Assembly (NCBI RefSeq): GCF_013409065.1
Contig: NZ_JACBZP010000001.1
Coordinates: forward strand, 3,420,518-3,484,517
Direction: 5' to 3'
Source of the DNA: Spelaeicoccus albus
Lineage (GTDB): Bacteria > Actinomycetota > Actinomycetes > Actinomycetales > Brevibacteriaceae
DNA: 64,000 bases
The position numbers were made by a program, and so were the translations under genes. Below the pieces are notes generated by a model. The model was not told where the DNA came from. It worked only from the letters and a program-made list of their open reading frames with translations, and ran no database searches. Shown here in pieces: positions 62,913-64,000 of the stretch (position 1 is its first letter; each line of letters opens with the position of its first letter).

Positions 62913-63551
62913 TCAGTTGGAGTTTCCGGTGCCGCCGCCTCCGCGGACGTCCCCGGCGGACGAGACCACCTGATCGATGAATCCGTATTCGAGTGCTTCC
63001 GGTGCCGTGAACCAGTGATCGCGGTCGTTGTCCTTCAGGATCTGCTCAACGGACTTGCCGGTCTGTTCGGCAGTCAGCTCGGCCATCTGTCGTTTCATGT
63101 GCAAGATCAGCTGGGCCTGGATCTTGATATCGGTCGCAGTGCCGCCGATTCCGCCAAGCGGCTGATGCATCAGGATGCGCGTGTGGGGCGTGGCGAAGCG
63201 CTTGCCCTGGGCCCCGGACGACAGCAGGAACTGTCCCATCGAAGCCGCCATGCCCATGCCGACGGTCGCGACGTCCGGCTGCACGTATTGCATGGTGTCG
63301 TAGATCGCCATGCCGGCCGTGACCGATCCGCCCGGCGAATTGATATAGAGCCAGATGTCCTTTTCCGGATCTTCGGCGGCCAACAGCATCATCTGTGCGC
63401 AGATGGCGTTGGCGTTCTCGTCACGCACTTCGGCGCCCAGCCAAATGATGCGTTCTTTCAGCAGACGATTGTAGATGTGATCGTCCAGGCCTAATCCCTG
63501 CCCGCCGGTCTGGGCGGTAGGGGTAGCGGTCTCGGTTGAATTCTGACTCAC
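62913..63551 (-). CDS. clpP1: ClpP protease subunit, first paralogue (ClpP1)
   Basis: A 212-residue subunit. Catalytic Ser is in [13 protein letters not shown], His in [10 protein letters not shown] and Asp in [15 protein letters not shown] 63551 follows GGGAG at seven bases; longer readings upstream lack a ribosome site. A ClgR-like site lies about 100 bases upstream. Confidence 0.95.
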   Translation of the reverse strand: MSQNSTETATPTAQTGGQGLGLDDHIYNRLLKERIIWLGAEVRDENANAICAQMMLLAAEDPEKDIWLYINSPGGSVTAGMAIYDTMQYVQPDVATVGMGMAASMGQFLLSSGAQGKRFATPHTRILMHQPLGGIGGTATDIKIQAQLILHMKRQMAELTAEQTGKSVEQILKDNDRDHWFTAPEALEYGFIDQVVSSAGDVRGGGGTGNSN

Positions 63552-63643
63552 GTGACAACTCCCGCGTTCGTGGTGGATCTTTACTATGCCTGTCATCGGA
63601 CAATAACCCGACTGGCGCCTCGATTACTCCCCAAAAGAGCCCT

Positions 63644-63660
63644 GTTCGCCAACAGCGCAC
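63644..63660. promoter_or_regulatory. ClgR-type operator upstream of clpP1
   Basis: GTTCGCCAACAGCGCAC has the CGC-N5-GCG core and flanks of the ClgR motif I recall for actinobacterial clp genes, with a pyrimidine after the first CGC and a purine before GCG. One flanking base deviates. Its position about 100 bases ahead of clpP1 fits ClgR activation of clpP1P2. Confidence 0.55.
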
Positions 63661-63712
63661 GAGCTCGATTTTCGTGCCGGCCGGGCGCTTTGCTGCAACA
63701 ACGACGTACCGA

Positions 63713-63743
63713 AACCAAAAGCGGCCCGATTTCTCGGGCCGCT
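63713..63743 (-). terminator. Intrinsic terminator of tig
   Basis: A perfect 10-base hairpin, AGCGGCCCGA (63720-63729) and TCGGGCCGCT (63734-63743), followed on the minus strand by TTTTGGTTT. It lies 25 bases after the trigger-factor stop and separates tig from the clp operon. Confidence 0.85.
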
Positions 63744-63767
63744 CAAGGTGGAGTGGTGGTAGACGGA

Positions 63768-64000
63768 TCAGATCCGAACGGCACCCGGATCATCTGCAGC
63801 GGGCCCGTCGTCCGGCTCGCCGGCGTCGTCCGCTTCAGAGTCGTCGGCCTCGTCATCGGCCCCGCCGGCTTCCTCCGCCGGCGTGACGAAATTCGTCAGG
63901 TCGACGGCGTTGCCGGCCGTGTCGACGACGGACACCTGGGCCAGGACGGCGGCCAGAGCCTTGCGGCGTCCGACTTCCGAGACCATTGCGGGAACCTGGC
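63768..64000 (-). CDS. tig: Trigger factor, C-terminal fragment (cut by window edge)
   Basis: The last ~77 codons of trigger factor, a ribosome-bound chaperone. The segment MVSEVGRRKALAAVLAQVSVVDTAGNAVDLT matches the end of the family's helical domain (recognised from VGRRKALAAVLAQ and DTAGNAVDL). The tail is Asp/Ala-rich and acidic. The frame continues past base 64000. Its place upstream of clpP1-clpP2-clpX is usual. Confidence 0.9.
   Translation of the reverse strand, partial: QVPAMVSEVGRRKALAAVLAQVSVVDTAGNAVDLTNFVTPAEEAGGADDEADDSEADDAGEPDDGPAADDPGAVRI

Noticed and set aside
63741-63756. GAGTGGTGGT near the tig stop as a sixth repeat copy
   Set aside because: Only about ten bases match and there is no partner arm.

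Overview
The window reads as chromosomal DNA of a high-GC actinobacterium, most likely of the order Micrococcales (possibly near Brevibacteriaceae; low confidence on family). The pointers are a ROK-type regulator, GAF-ANTAR protein, DUF4233 protein, RNase E/G with long low-complexity arms, paired clpP1/clpP2, an actinobacterial translational T-box on ileS, many GTG starts and many 4-base stop/start overlaps.

Layout. 1-7840: the end of an enolase, a histidine phosphatase, two overlapping MutS-like ATPases, a Tag glycosylase, a small membrane protein, a GAF-ANTAR regulator and a fatty-acid desaturase. 7993-16082: an Opp/Dpp-type ABC importer operon (binding protein, ROK regulator, two permeases, two ATPases), divergent from a Gfo/Idh/MocA oxidoreductase; the content points to a sugar or glycoside rather than a peptide. 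16268-21552: an SGNH hydrolase, a three-gene type III polyketide cassette (synthase, methyltransferase, FAD monooxygenase, with 8-base overlaps) and a CtaG-like protein. 21688-26866: metabolic singles, then a LysR regulator divergent from a YeiH-type exporter.

26890-33235 looks accessory. It holds a TPR protein divergent from a 54-residue exported peptide, a TetR/MFS drug-efflux pair with two matching operators, and a two-gene cassette of unrecognised membrane-associated proteins. It is followed by a tRNA-Ala(GGC) gene. The peptide/TPR pair and the two-gene cassette are the best candidates for undescribed systems.

33433-64000 is mostly core: hydrolase and glycosyltransferase; rsfS, a repeat-rich membrane protein, nadD, a 49-residue membrane peptide, proA, proB, obgE, rpmA, rplU; chorismate mutase and a GNAT protein; an IS481-like insertion; rne/rng; VKOR; ndk, DUF4233, folC and ileS with its T-box; an SDR; valS; clpX, clpP2, clpP1 and the end of tig.

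Scattered through the window are five copies of a palindromic repeat (core GAGTGGTGGCGAATGG, 26-base arms, 3-base loop). Each lies next to the 3' end of a gene. The arms differ between copies but stay complementary, so the hairpin itself appears to be maintained. One copy was split by the IS481-like element exactly at its loop, leaving a 15-base target duplication.
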